Source: Adiantum capillus-veneris (lineage: Eukaryota; Streptophyta; Polypodiopsida; Polypodiales; Pteridaceae). Taken from it: a DNA stretch of 60,000 nucleotides. Each line of letters starts with the position of its first letter. Positions within the stretch are counted from its first letter, which is position 1. The stretch covers positions 111,882,141 through 111,942,140 of the forward strand of contig CM043942.1 in assembly GCA_014529385.2 (NCBI GenBank), in the 5' to 3' direction. A program made the translations under genes and the position numbers. This document shows, one piece after another, positions 1-11,033 of this stretch. The notes under the pieces were generated by a model that was given only the letters and a program-made list of their open reading frames with translations, made no database searches and was not told where the DNA came from.

Positions 1-2
1 GC

Positions 3-686
3 AAGATGGTTGGAAGCCTTATTTACTTGACAATAACAAGGCCAGATTTGAGTTATGCAGTGGGTGTTGTGAGTCAATTCATCCAAAAGCCATGTAAAAG
101 TCATCTTGATGCAGTGAGACGGATTATGAGATATGTGAAAGCCACTATCAGTTATGGAATGTTTTATGAAAAGAATGGGAAGCTTTGTCTTTATGGTTAC
201 ATAGATGCATATTGGGCAGGAGATTTTATGGATAGAAGATCTACAAGTGGTTATGAATTTTCCATTGGCAATGGTATGATAAGTTGGATTAGCAAGAAGC
301 AATCAACTGTAGCATTATCAAGTACAGAAGCTGAATATCGTGGAGCAGCTTTGGCAGCATGTGAAGAGTCATGGTTGAGAGTGCTTATGGTAGAATTTGG
401 TTTTGACTATCTTGACAGTGTCATTATATATTGTGACAATATTAGCAGCATCAGGTTGGCAAAGAATCCAGTCTACCATGCTCGCACTAAACACATTGAG
501 GTACATTATCACTTCATTAGAGAAAAAGTTTTGGCAAATGAGATTGATTTGGTGTCTGTGAAGACAAATGATCAAGTTGTGGATATATTCACAAAAGCTC
601 TTGGAAAGGAGAAGTTTTGCTACCTTCGTGAAGCATTGGGAATCCATCATATGCAAGCTCACTCTGAGCTTGAGGGGGAGTGTTAA
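3..686 (+). CDS. Ty1/copia polyprotein, C-terminal part (end of reverse transcriptase and RNase H), 5'-truncated by window edge
   Basis: The frame is open from the window edge to a TAA at 684-686, so the ATG at position 6 is an internal methionine and the gene starts outside the window. The protein has the usual end of a copia polyprotein: the block around SLIYLTITRPDLSYAVG from the end of the RT domain, then an RNase H domain with STEAEY, a CDN motif and the block KNPVYHARTKHIEVHYHFIRE. It ends with the IFTKAL-type tail seen before the polypurine tract in plant copia elements. The stop overlaps the polypurine tract and LTR start, as is normal. No stop or frameshift is visible in these 227 codons, so this copy decayed less than the gypsy pol downstream. 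Family assignment is secure; whether the whole element is intact cannot be seen. Confidence 0.93.
   Translation, partial: KMVGSLIYLTITRPDLSYAVGVVSQFIQKPCKSHLDAVRRIMRYVKATISYGMFYEKNGKLCLYGYIDAYWAGDFMDRRSTSGYEFSIGNGMISWISKKQSTVALSSTEAEYRGAALAACEESWLRVLMVEFGFDYLDSVIIYCDNISSIRLAKNPVYHARTKHIEVHYHFIREKVLANEIDLVSVKTNDQVVDIFTKALGKEKFCYLREALGIHHMQAHSELEGEC
672..680 (+). promoter_or_regulatory. Polypurine tract of the copia element
   Basis: GAGGGGGAG lies directly before TGTTAAAG, the start of the presumed 3' LTR. This is the standard priming site for plus-strand DNA synthesis and its position at the pol stop codon is typical of copia. Confidence 0.8.
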
Positions 687-898
687 AGAATATGTCCATT
701 GTGCTATGGGCGGTTGGACACTGACTATACTATGTTGTAAATATACTTTGGATAATAGTTCAAAAAGATGAATAAGAGAAGAGCAGCTCGTTGAATGGCT
801 GCTGCAGGGTAACGATTGTGTGTGTGTGTGTCTCGATGTGTGTTGGTGTGTGTGTGTAGTCTTCTTTCCTACCTTCTCCATCACCTGCGTACTCTACA
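681..898 (+). repeat. Probable 3' LTR of the copia element
   Basis: The LTR starts with TGTTAAAG right after the polypurine tract. The inner boundary is therefore clear. The outer end is a guess: TCTACA near 898 is a plausible ending in CA, but the partner LTR is outside the window. The LTR contains GT-rich stretches (about 817-860). Confidence 0.5.
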
Positions 899-1136
899 TC
901 AACCGCATGGCTACCAACATGAAGTTCGTTGAAAGGAGAATCTACTTCACCTACAGGAAAAAGAGCATGTATATAGATTCTTGTGAGTTTGGTCGTACTA
1001 TACCACTTGTAAATTCTTCTGCTTTTGAAAGATCAATGAAAAGCTTAGTTTTTACATATATGATCTTTGTCAAAGAGTCCCTAAAAGGTACTAATGTTTC
1101 ATCAAATATAAATGGTAGGAATCAAGAAGAGCTAGG

Positions 1137-1193
1137 TGTTGAGCTATATATAGTGTCTGAGCTATATATAGTGTCTCTATATATAGCTCAACA
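1137..1193. repeat. Palindromic hairpin with an internal 18-bp direct repeat
   Basis: A 17-bp arm (1137-1153, TGTTGAGCTATATATAG) is perfectly inverted at 1177-1193. Between and overlapping them, an 18-bp unit is present twice head to tail (1141-1158 and 1159-1176). It could be a MITE remnant or the edge of a larger element. The flanking 899-1136 shows no recognisable gene. Confidence 0.7.
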
Positions 1194-1197
1194 CTAG

Positions 1198-3777
1198 GAT
1201 TGTATAATTTTCTAAAAGGATTCCAAGATGTGTTCATCGATGACATCCCCATGGACTTACCTCCAAAACGAGGGGATGATGACAATCGAATTGAGCTCCT
1301 ACCAGGAAGCTCACTGTCTAAAACAAGCCTCCTTATTGAGTTTCTCAAGATCAACAAGAGGAGATTATGAGGGAAGTACACAAATTGGTAGACAAAGGGA
1401 TGGTGAGGCCTAGCTCCTCTCCCTTTATTTCTCTAGTCCTTTTAGTGCAAAATAAAGATGGTACATACCCCATGTGTGTGGACTAACGAGCACTAAACCA
1501 TATCACCGTGAAAATTAAGTTTATCATACCACCGATAGAGGATTTTTTTGATAGGCTACAAGGTTCAACCTAATTCCATAGGATTGACCTTAAAAGTGGC
1601 TTTCATCAAATAAGGATAGTAAATGAAGATATCCTAAAGACCGTGTTTGTTTCGTACAACTTTTGGTCTTTATGAATAACTATTCATGCCTTTTGGCTTG
1701 ACTAATGCACCAGCCACATTCAATCGTTTAATAGAGAAAATGTTTAGACCCTACCAAAAATTCAATGGAGTGTTCTTTGATGATAGCATCATGTACTCCA
1801 AGTCCTTGGAGGAACACAAGCAACATCTCTAAGTGATTTTTGAAGCTTTGAGGGGGAATGAGCTTTTTATCAATCAAAAGAAGAGAAATTTTTTCCCTTA
1901 AGAGATATATACTTAGGTCATATTATCTCTCAAGATGGTATCCATATGGATCCATATCCATCAAAGTTGGAGGTAGTGAAATCATGGCCTAATCCAAGGA
2001 ATCTACATGAGCTAAGAATCTTTATTGATATGTGTGCATACTATAGATGCTTCATAGTCCAATTCTCTCAGATAGAGGGAATATTGCATGACTTAACAAA
2101 GAAGAACATCAAAAACTGACAAAATGCTTTTGACAAGCTCAAAGAGAAGCTTACCTTCTAGCTAGCCTTCATGCCCTCTGATCTCTCAAAGCCATTTGAG
2201 GTCCAATGTGATGCTTGTGGTGATTGCCTTGGAGCACTCTCGCTTCAAGAAAGGCATGCCGTAGCATATGAGAGCCAAAGCCTCAACATGGATGAACAGG
2301 TCATGGGCATTTATGAGAAAGAGATTTTAGCTATTCTACATACCCTAGACACATGGAGCACTATTTATTGGGGACTCTATTTATTTTGCAAACGGACCAC
2401 CAAAGTCTCAAGTACTTCATGACGCAAACCAAAATTTCTAACAAGCAAATGAGTCATGTATGAATCCCATGATCCTCCCTATACGAGGCATAGAGGCATT
2501 TAACCTACTCTTTGAGGAGTAGAGACATACTTCTATTGACCTACCATGAAGGTAGACATACAAGAGTATGTTTCAAAATGTGTGGTATGCCAAAAGACCA
2601 AGTATGATAGATGGAAGCAACCTGGATTACTCCAGCCATTTTCAATCCCTAATTCACCATGGAAAAGTATATCCATAGATTTTATCTTTAAATTATCCAA
2701 GTATATCCATGGGAATACGAGAATATGGAAAATAGTCAACAGGTTTAGCAAGCAAGCACACTTTATTCCCGTCAAAAGCGCTATTAAGGCACACCAAATG
2801 GAAACTCTCTTCAAATCTCAAATTTTCAAACACCATGGATTACCATATACATCGTGTTAGATAGAGATCCTAGAAAGACCATTAATTTTTGAAAAGGTCT
2901 CTTTGAAATGATAGGTACAAGATTGAATTTCTCTTCAACCTATCACCCACAAATGGGTGGACAAAGTGAGATAGTCAATATTACGATACTCGATCTACTA
3001 AATACTTATGTTACATAAGTCTTTAGTAGATAAGTAGATCAACGCTCACAATGGGAGAAGTACCTACCTATTGTAGAGTATGCGTACAATAATATCGTCC
3101 ATACTTGTATGGGCAAAGAACCTTTTGAAATCATAGAGGGAAGGCCTAAAAGTTTCTTGCTACTTAAAGTACATGGTAAGATCTTCTCTACTACGGATGA
3201 GTATAGCCGTGACCTGCAAGAATCTTTTTAAAAGATTAATGAGTCTATATACATCTCTCAACAAAGGCAAAAAGCTGATGGTGAAAAGCGCAAAAGGGCC
3301 TTAATGTTCAAAGAAAATGATTGGGTATTACTTAAGTTTCCCTAGGACAATTGATGCAGACAACCGGCAAAAACCCTACGGGCCATAAAAAAGTATTATT
3401 CTCAACTAGGAAAAAGATACTAGTAGGGTCCTTTCCAAGTCTTGAAGCCAATCAATGATATGGCTTATCAACTCAATATTCCCAACCATTGGCTCATACA
3501 TAATGCTTTTCATGTGAGCCTACTTAAGCCCTACAAAGGACATCCACCAAGTGAACCAATTATTGAAGGCCCTCAAAAAATCAAAAACCAAGAAGAGGTG
3601 CTACAACCCAAATCTATTCTTTGCCATGAAGACAAGGTACTACGACATGGTAAGATTATCCGAGGGTATCTTATTAAGCTCAAAAAGTTTCCTTTTGAAG
3701 ATGCTAGATGGATGCAAGGAGTAAAACTTAAGGATAGTATGAACCTTGTCAATGCTAACAATGCTACATTAGAGTGA
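1198..3777 (+). pseudogene. Degenerate Ty3/gypsy pol with C-terminal chromodomain-like segment
   Basis: Fragments of one pol gene follow in the right order but in changing frames with many stops. At about 1230-1490 there is the N-terminal RT region (KLVDKGMVRPSSSPF). Near 1770-1785 comes the RT catalytic block, read as FFDD. RNase H follows at 2171-2420 (DLSKPFEVQCDACGDCLGA). The integrase CX2C finger half and core are at 2546-2860 (PWKSISIDFIF). At 3442-3777 is the gypsy C-terminal block IHNAFHVSLLKPYKGHP, followed by a chromodomain-like stretch (KVLRHGKIIRGYLIKLKKFP). The last piece is open for 111 codons. The chromodomain suggests the chromovirus branch of gypsy. No LTR pair could be fixed around it. 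Confidence 0.9.
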
Positions 3778-4444
3778 TCAAATGTACATGTTTCTTTTAA
3801 ATGATCAATTTTTATTTCTTATAAGACTAAATCTCTTTTTATTGTGCACAAATTTAAACATATGCATGCTTAGAATCATGTTTGTGATTACGAAGTCTCT
3901 CAGACACCAAGTAGAATTTGTCACTTTGCTTTGGGAGATTGAAATGGACTAAGGAGTAGACATGCTTGCCGTAGCTACATCTCCCATGCACCAAATGGGT
4001 TAGTCATTCATCTTGGAATGATGTTGTAGGGTAAAAAGGGATCCTCTATCCGGTAAGAAACATTGACTAATCACTAAGGCTTTATCTCTTCTACATCATA
4101 GTAGATAATGACTATGATTTCAAGAGAGAGTTAATGTCATAAAATCTAATATCTAGCCAATCCAAATAATTTTATCATATGAAACAGATCATTTAATGTG
4201 GGAGAATATAAAAGAACAAGGGTTAGAATATAGACATGTTATGTTCTTATGGATCTATCTCAGCACGGGGCCAAGGTTAAAGGGGCCAGAATGAGAGATG
4301 CTCTGTCAAAGAACAATGCTACCTAATGGAGCTCAAAGACCTTAGTGTTAGATTCATTACTGACCTCAAAAGGTTAATGTTAAAATTCCTTTGAGCTTAG
4401 GCAAGCTAAGGTTGTGCTTAAGGTGGCAATTCCGCCCAAGATTG

Positions 4445-4618
4445 AGGTGCTTGTCGTGCTTGCTAATTAAGGTGCTTGTCATGCTTGCTGAACAAGGTGC
4501 TTGAGATACTTTTTGTGCTTACTGACTAAGGTTCTTCAGGTGCTTGTCATGCTTGCTGACTAAGGTGCTTGAGGTAATTAATGAATAAGGTGCTAAGGTG
4601 CTCCATGACTAAAGTTCT
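4445..4618. repeat. Minisatellite, GGTGCTTGTCATGCTTGCTG-type units
   Basis: A unit built on AAGGTGCTTGTCATGCTTGCTGA recurs about four times with variable spacing and decay, ending in shorter AAGGTGCT units near 4590-4610. Unit length is about 27-32 bp where intact. Confidence 0.75.
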
Positions 4619-5046
4619 TGAGGGGCTCGAGGTGTTCCAAAAAGTCAACATGATCCCTACTCAAGGGGGGGTGAGTCCTCATTGTAGGAGCTGGAGAGAG
4701 AACACACACCCCCTCACAAAAGGAGATCTAGGTCTAAAGAGATCAACTAGGAGACTTGTCAAGTTCCCCTTCATGTTTCCCTCGTGGTGTGCCTAAAGCC
4801 TATTGGTTGGCCTCTCAAGGGGTCCAATGATAGTTTAGCTAATTAAATTGATTTTTTATGCATTTATCAAGTCTGCAGTCTTAGAGGGTAAAGGGGGACA
4901 CTTGTCCCAAGGCTAGCATGCTTTCTTGATATGCACTCTACATGTGATTGGCTAGGCTTGAAGGGTTCCAATGAGCTTCCATCATGAGCTAAGAGAGGGG
5001 GTTGACCAAAGCAACAAGGGGGCTAGCTTGGGGAGCTAGACTCTCC

Positions 5047-5166
<120 letters not shown>

Positions 5167-5298
5167 TTGATTGTGTGAAGTCCAAAGTGCAAGATCTCCA
5201 TCTCCTTCTCCAAGCTAGTAGAGAATTTGAGATCCTACACCAACACTCTTGGCTATGGAATAAAAATCCAGTCAAGAGCCATGATCCAATGCTTAAGC

Positions 5299-5470
5299 TG
5301 TAATGAACTAGGCACTAGGCTATTGGTGATCCTCCTCCCAACCTCCCTTTATAGGGTAGTCTCCTAGCCCCTTGCCCTAGATGGATCCCCTGTCCACATT
5401 GCCTAGCCCGGCCCGTGGCCATAAGCCTTGCCTAGCCTAGTCATTAGGGTACAGGACCCGTGTCCTGACA
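5299..5470 (-). repeat. 3' LTR of the gag-only element
   Basis: On the minus strand it begins TGTCAGGACAC and ends TTCATTACA. It is the same length as the other LTR with no gaps. The TG...CA ends and the adjoining TAAGC target duplication fix the boundary. Confidence 0.92.
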
Positions 5471-5473
5471 TTA

Positions 5474-5483
5474 CTCCCCCCTT
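5474..5483 (-). promoter_or_regulatory. Polypurine tract of the gag-only element
   Basis: On the minus strand AAGGGGGGAG ends a few bases before the 3' LTR. The same purine tract (plus-strand ACTCCCCCCTT) recurs at about 22209 in the second copy. Confidence 0.8.
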
Positions 5484-8120
5484 AAGGAAGAGTTTTCGTC
5501 CTCGAAAACACAAGTAGCATCTTCTTAAGAATACTGGTGTTCTCTTTATTGACGCCCCATAAGTGAGGCAGTTGTCTGTATGATCGATAATTGGTGCAGG
5601 GAGGAGGTTCAATGAAACCAAGAGGAATATCTTGATTTTCAACATTATTGTCCGTTTGCAACCACTTTGGTCTAAATGGTAACTCCATATATAACTCACT
5701 TGAGTGCTGTAAAGGAGGAACCTCAACTAAAAGTTGTCCAAAGGCATAACCAGTTTTCAGATCTTCTGAAGGTACTGGAATAATGCAAGGAAACCTTGGC
5801 GTAACTTTTCATGCAGTTTTGAGCCAGATTTCCTACTTGCTTGAGTATCTTGAACAGTCCGTTACATGTTCATCCCTAATGAAGGTTACTTGCCAACATA
5901 CTCTGTCAGCACATCTGGTAAGTCCTTGACGTATGAAAGTATTGACACAATCTCCAACCCCACCACAAGAGGTGTTCAAAGTCGAAAATCGTACTTAAGC
6001 AAATTTTAGAAGAGGGAGAAAATCATCTATTCAGAAATGAATTGTGCTAATGTATGCTCTTAGCAGATTCTTTAGCACAAGATTACTCTTTGTAATATGC
6101 CTATCCCCTTGGATAACTGACAATACTGAGGTGTGTTTTCCTCACGGTTATAGACAGTCGTCCCAGATGACTGGTAAACGGAGAATCGCAGTAGTGTACA
6201 ACCATCGTGGTTAACTTGAGAAAATCTACAAACGCCCAAACCGAGCCATGACCTCTATTGGTGATTAGTAGACCAAAAAGTTATCTCATAGAGATAGTGC
6301 ACATAGAGTGCAAATTGCTTCATAACTAAAAACTTGAGGAATATGCGTGCCGTTCCGAATCAGCCTTTGCTAAACACTAGGGCCCATAACACCTAGTGTG
6401 CATGCATTTAGAAAAAAACAAATCCGAATTTGTATTTCCATGGTAATTCGTGCCAATACTTATGGCAAATGTGATGCGCCTAGCACACATTAACAGGAAT
6501 GTAAATAGTTCTGAAAAGAAACTGAATACTTTCATTTGCAATCTTTTGCAAGCTTTGCTTAAACGTTTGAATCATAATAGAAGGTGAAACAGTGATCACT
6601 TCTAGATACAAACAATGAAACTTTTTCATTTGTTATATGTATAAACAACCATCTGTTATGTTGTTTAGTTATACTTGTAGCTTAACAAGTCATTCTAAGT
6701 ATCCGACAATTTCTGGCCACGAAATTGCTCCTGATACGTCGTGCTAAAACTGGTCTAGAAAACATATGTGACTAGCACCTAGGGACTTTGTCATGACACA
6801 GAATTGAAATAATGGCGCCAGTGTCAGTCTAGAGACTCATATTCTCCCACATGTGGAATATGTTTCAACTAAGGATGTCTGAAAAAGAACATCCTACAAG
6901 TACAAGATGTACTTGTGTGTGGAGGTAGCTCTAAACACTTTACGACAAGAGTGAGAGGGACCCTCATTATCTTTCTTCACACTGGCTAAACCGAACTCCC
7001 GGAGTTCCTAGACCATGTTGTATCCCATGTGACAACATGTGCCAAATTGAACCCTACTGGTAGGTTCGTAACAGCATAAGGCAGAAAAATAGATTGGACA
7101 CTTGGCACAAAATACTTTGTGCCGACATGCCCTTGGCATGGCTATGTAACATTCAAGCGTACTTATACGTCTTGAAAAACCAAGAAAAGCATACTAAAAA
7201 TGGAATAACACCAAATGAATAGATGCGTATCTGGAGATTTGAACGTAATGTTCACTTACCCGTATTCACACGGAGAGGAGCACATCTCCTACCTGGAAAA
7301 AAAAAACACTATTGCACGAGGAACCATAGGTGTAGCCTTCGCAATCCAACCCCTTTGGTTAAAATCTACGTAGTCAAACCCCTTGGTAAGACCCTTTGTA
7401 GAAACTGTGCAACTAGCAGGTAACGATAACCAACATAGATAACCGTGTACATAATGATTGGAATCAACTTGAAAAGTTGAGTTTGTCCACTACCGCGTGG
7501 TAGATTGCAGAATGCTTTCCTTGAAAGTCTAACTGGGAGAGATCAAAATGTGATCCTCAATGCCTATGGGTGATTTAGCAGTCACCCGCCGGGTCGTACC
7601 CCAAAACAGTATGTCCATAGACACTCCGTAGTGCTATAGAGAGAGCAGGAAATCCACACAAGTGAACTGCCTAGCTCTTGTGGACAACCATACTGTCGGA
7701 ACTGATTGCTGTATCTATACGGCCTTCTAGAGATCAATGGCTGTGAGTTGAAGATTTTCAAAAAATCAACGTGAGTGTTGCACAGAAAAAATGTAGTGCC
7801 AAAATGACACCCTAAAACATCCGTAATGACAAGAATTTTTCTTGTCCATTAACGTTGATGTGTACTTCCTTGGGAGATCTCTTGAAAACAATCACCCAAA
7901 GAATGCCAATAATTGGGTCTTACCCTTGGCCTGACAACGGCTCTTAGCCTGTTTGGCTCTTAGTCCTTATGCAAAATAGTGTTCAATCAACGAACCGATG
8001 AAGACTGATTTGAGTAGCATCTTAGCCACCTGCTAGCTGTGAGTTAGAGCACCTTGGCGCAAGCTGACTCACGAGCAAAACATGTATCAAAAGATTCTTA
8101 GAAGATTTTCATTATTCCCT

Positions 8121-8203
<83 letters not shown>

Positions 8204-9312
8204 AAGAAGAGCATGCTGGGCTGAGGAAAGTTCCTAAAATTTCTAGTGGGTGCGTGCCCAGAATGTGTGCTCTTAGACATCTTATGCCCGAAATGCAGCT
8301 TATCCTATAAGCATTCCACAATTTGTCTGTTCGATGCTCTCATAGAGAGAGGCAACAGAAAACACAAGGTAAATCTTGACCATCTACCATGTAGGGTCGT
8401 GACTGTATGAGGATGACTTGAAAGTGGCACCTTGCCCAGGAATCAAGTTCGAATTTTTGGTTCGTGTTAGTGTTGTTGTGTGTTGACAGCACCCTGCAAG
8501 TATGTTAAACAATCCATTATTCAACTTGTCCGTGATAGAGTGGCTGGGTAAGAGCAAAAATATGTTTTATACCCCCTCGATAACATGCCGTGTATGAAAA
8601 AGTGCAAGCCCTTTGGCTACCGTGAAGGTCTTAAACATGAAAACCAACACATAAGTGCCATGTACGAGCCTTTCTAGGAGGGGTTCAGTGAGATGACAAC
8701 ACGACTAACATAACCTCGGCCCCCATCATGTCAGCAAGAAATAGGTTCTGCCAATTTCCTTGAGATTCAAGCAATCACATCCAGAAAAATGTAAAACAAT
8801 TGCATACCTAATGAATTGGGTGACGACGTGGAGTAACATGGTGTTAATCTCAGTAGTATGCATGAGCACGCATGCCAAGATATGGCGTGCCTTCACGGCT
8901 TGCTTCCATGCCATCATAACTTACCCGCACAACTGTTGTTGTGATCAGGCATGTTGTGGTAACATAAATTCCTCATACTTGATTGCTACTGCTCTTGACG
9001 CCAAGTCAATCGGAGCACCAGTGGAAGCCTTGCTTCTCGTAAAAGTGGTCAAGCATTAGCTTTGTACAACAACCCATATTGTCTAAAGTAAATGCAAATT
9101 GTAAATTTGCAATTCATAACGTGTTTGACTGATCATGTAACTGGTCTTACCAAAAATCATAATGCCAAACAAGGAATGGGCAAAACACTACCCAATGCAA
9201 AAACATAGAATACTTTGAAAAAGGATAAGCAAAACATGCTCAAAAACATAGAACTACTGTGCCCTGCACAAAAACTGAAGGCTTTTGCAAATCACGGACT
9301 GATGCATCATGC
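5484..9312 (-). other. Long noncoding interior of the gag-only element
   Basis: About 3.8 kb lies between the gag-like frame and the 3' LTR. No frame longer than about 100 codons and no pol domain was seen in either strand. Parts are conserved in the second copy (compare 6500-7100 with 23215-23326 and 49980-50400), so the sequence belongs to the family and is not later filler. A (GA)n tract sits at 8122-8198. Confidence 0.75.
8122..8198. repeat. (GA)n microsatellite, about 77 bp
   Basis: Pure alternating AG tract inside the interior of the gag-only element. Confidence 0.98.
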
Positions 9313-9978
9313 CTAAGTATGTCGGACATGTGGACACTGCTTTTTTTGATGCGGTCCTAAGCAATAAAAGCATAATTTTTGACGCTTTGCTCGTTGGAAG
9401 TCTAATTGTGAGAGTCGTTTCCTGACCACGTTGGTCACGACCAAATCTGGTACATGCTGGACCTCTTTGGTCATAACTGTTGGGCAGATAACCCCTTGGG
9501 TTGCTGGCGAGTGAGAAGCTGATTCTGGTAGCATTCTGTAAATTAGTTGTGTGAGATTTTCTACTTGCGTCACCAATATTTGGACCTTGACAGCTAGCTT
9601 GCGAAATCGTGCATCAAAAGTTTGCCAGTACTGTCGAGTGACAAACTCCCTGGCATCCAGCAATTGACTGTCATCCTCTAGAATATCCAACACACTCTGA
9701 GGAGGGGTTGATAAATGAGGAGACAGAAATAGATCTCTTGGGTTTGCACCATCCATCCCTGTTGCCACTATGGTACTCTCCGTGAGAGTATCCGGACTCA
9801 TGACCGTCATGCGCGTCTGAAGAGCACGAAATTCTTGAATATCGAGCAATTCATAAGTATCGTCTCCTTCCGTAGCGTCGCGGGTACTCTCCTTGAGAGT
9901 ATCCGGCCGCGAGCCGTCATCGGCAAGGTCGGGAATACTTTGCTCAAAATCGAAGGTCATGTGGATATCTGAATCCAT
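9313..9978 (-). CDS. Gag-like protein with a CCHC zinc knuckle
   Basis: This is a 221-residue open frame. The C-terminus has a zinc-knuckle-like motif, CFYCLGPHQKKQC, spaced CX2CX3HX4C, which is one residue shorter than the usual CX2CX4HX4C. It is preceded by a basic stretch (KRLSQLDFQRAKRQKL), like the end of plant gypsy gag proteins. The N-terminal half is acidic and carries an imperfect internal duplication: PDTLKEST followed by ELLDIQEF, then PDTLTEST followed by LLDAREF, some 60 residues later. Residues around 110-155 (TRQYWQTFDARFRKLAVKVQILVTQVENL) may form a coiled coil. I see no full capsid domain. It is the only recognisable protein in its element and would bind element RNA in the virus-like particle. 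The start is the first ATG of the frame; an upstream frame at 10050-10370 might be a lost 5' part. Confidence 0.7.
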   Translation of the reverse strand: MDSDIHMTFDFEQSIPDLADDGSRPDTLKESTRDATEGDDTYELLDIQEFRALQTRMTVMSPDTLTESTIVATGMDGANPRDLFLSPHLSTPPQSVLDILEDDSQLLDAREFVTRQYWQTFDARFRKLAVKVQILVTQVENLTQLIYRMLPESASHSPATQGVICPTVMTKEVQHVPDLVVTNVVRKRLSQLDFQRAKRQKLCFYCLGPHQKKQCPHVRHT

Positions 9979-10840
9979 GGCTACACAGTGCAGTGTAAGA
10001 AGTAATCATAAAAAAAATACCTGATCTCAGTCGCCTTGGCAAAGTATAACTACTCCCTGTCGTAGTCGATTTCACCCAAGAGCAGCGGAGAAATATTGAG
10101 CAAATCCACAATCGATGGTTCATTCGAAAGTACGAAGCAAATTTGAGCGGCCAATAATCGGGTTTGCGTTTTATGCAATACGCCAATTAATCTTTGAAAC
10201 TTGTCGACGAAATTTGCATCCGACAAGAAGCGAATCACTGTAGAGTTATTTCTACTAGGGCTGGCATCATATGCAAGAAGGCAAAACAGAAAGAAGTTCA
10301 ACCAATTGATGGCTTGTCGAGATGTCCAAAAGTTGTGTGCAGAAAATTCGGGCTGCGAAGGATGTCGCAATCAATCAACAATATTATGTTGATGACGGCC
10401 ACCTAATCGGAGAAGAAAACGGTGACCAACAGAAGGCTTGCCGAGCAAGGTCCTCCTGGCTTTTCTGTGTGAAGGGCCGCCGAGACCAAATCGAATGGCC
10501 AAAAGGCCTTCAAAGGCCTTTTTAAATGTGAAAATGCTTACTGTATTTCCATCAGGAAGCGTGGACGACGACGACGAGGTGAAGATGAACTCCCAGCTGC
10601 TTGCACAGTCCGGCTATGGTCGACTTGAAGTGGCGCAAGCTTCTGCAGCCTGAGGGAGCTCCCGTCAAGCCCAACAACTCCCTGTTTCATGCACCGTAGG
10701 GTCTTGTCCCAAAAGGGAAGGCCCTCCTTGTTTTGGCAAAAAGCCACGGCTAAAAATGGAAAAACCTTATAAAAAGAGTGGTTCTCACCATAGGGACCTA
10801 TTTTTAGAGGCCAAGGGTGACCACGCCTTAGAGAGAGAGA
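9979..10840 (-). other. Leader region of the gag-only element
   Basis: About 860 bp lies between the primer site and the gag-like frame. Several overlapping frames of 60-110 codons occur, none with a recognisable domain. It may be untranslated leader or frameshifted 5' gag. Confidence 0.5.
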
Positions 10841-10852
10841 GTGGCTCTGATA
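10841..10852 (-). promoter_or_regulatory. Primer binding site (initiator tRNA-Met type)
   Basis: On the minus strand TATCAGAGCCAC lies four bases inside the 5' LTR. It matches the common plant retrotransposon site TGGTATCAGAGC, complementary to the 3' end of initiator tRNA-Met. The first three bases, TGG, are changed. Confidence 0.85.
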
Positions 10853-10856
10853 CTAG

Positions 10857-11028
10857 TGTAATGAACTAGGCACTAGGCTACTGGTGATCCTCTTCCCAAC
10901 CTCCCTTTATAGGATAGGCTCCTAGCCCCTTGCCCTAGATGGATCCCCTGTCCACATTGTCTAGCCCGGCCCGTGGCCGTAGGCCTTGCCTAGCCTAGTC
11001 ATTAGGGTACAGGACCCGTGTCCTGACA
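10857..11028 (-). repeat. 5' LTR of the gag-only element
   Basis: Partner of the repeat at 5299-5470. On the minus strand it contains TATCCTATAAAGGGAGG in mid-LTR, a good TATA box for initiating the element transcript. Its outer end abuts the TAAGC target duplication. Confidence 0.92.
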
Positions 11029-11033
11029 TAAGC

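Larger units (their letters stand above)
5299..11028 (-). mobile_element. Short-LTR, gag-only LTR retrotransposon (TR-GAG/LARD-like), complete ends
   Basis: Two 172-bp direct repeats (5299-5470 and 10857-11028) bound the element, and the 5-bp sequence TAAGC flanks it on both sides (5294-5298 and 11029-11033). A tRNA-Met-type primer site lies inside the right LTR and a polypurine tract inside the left LTR, so the element runs on the minus strand. The 5.4-kb interior encodes one 221-residue gag-like protein and no recognisable protease, RT, RNase H or integrase. That makes it non-autonomous, dependent on proteins from elsewhere. A second diverged copy is split between 22207-23326 and 49980-50930. 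The LTRs differ at about seven positions by eye, so the insertion is not recent. Confidence 0.9.

Noticed and set aside
369-884. Minus-strand 171-codon frame
   Set aside because: Shadow of the copia RNase H gene and its LTR.
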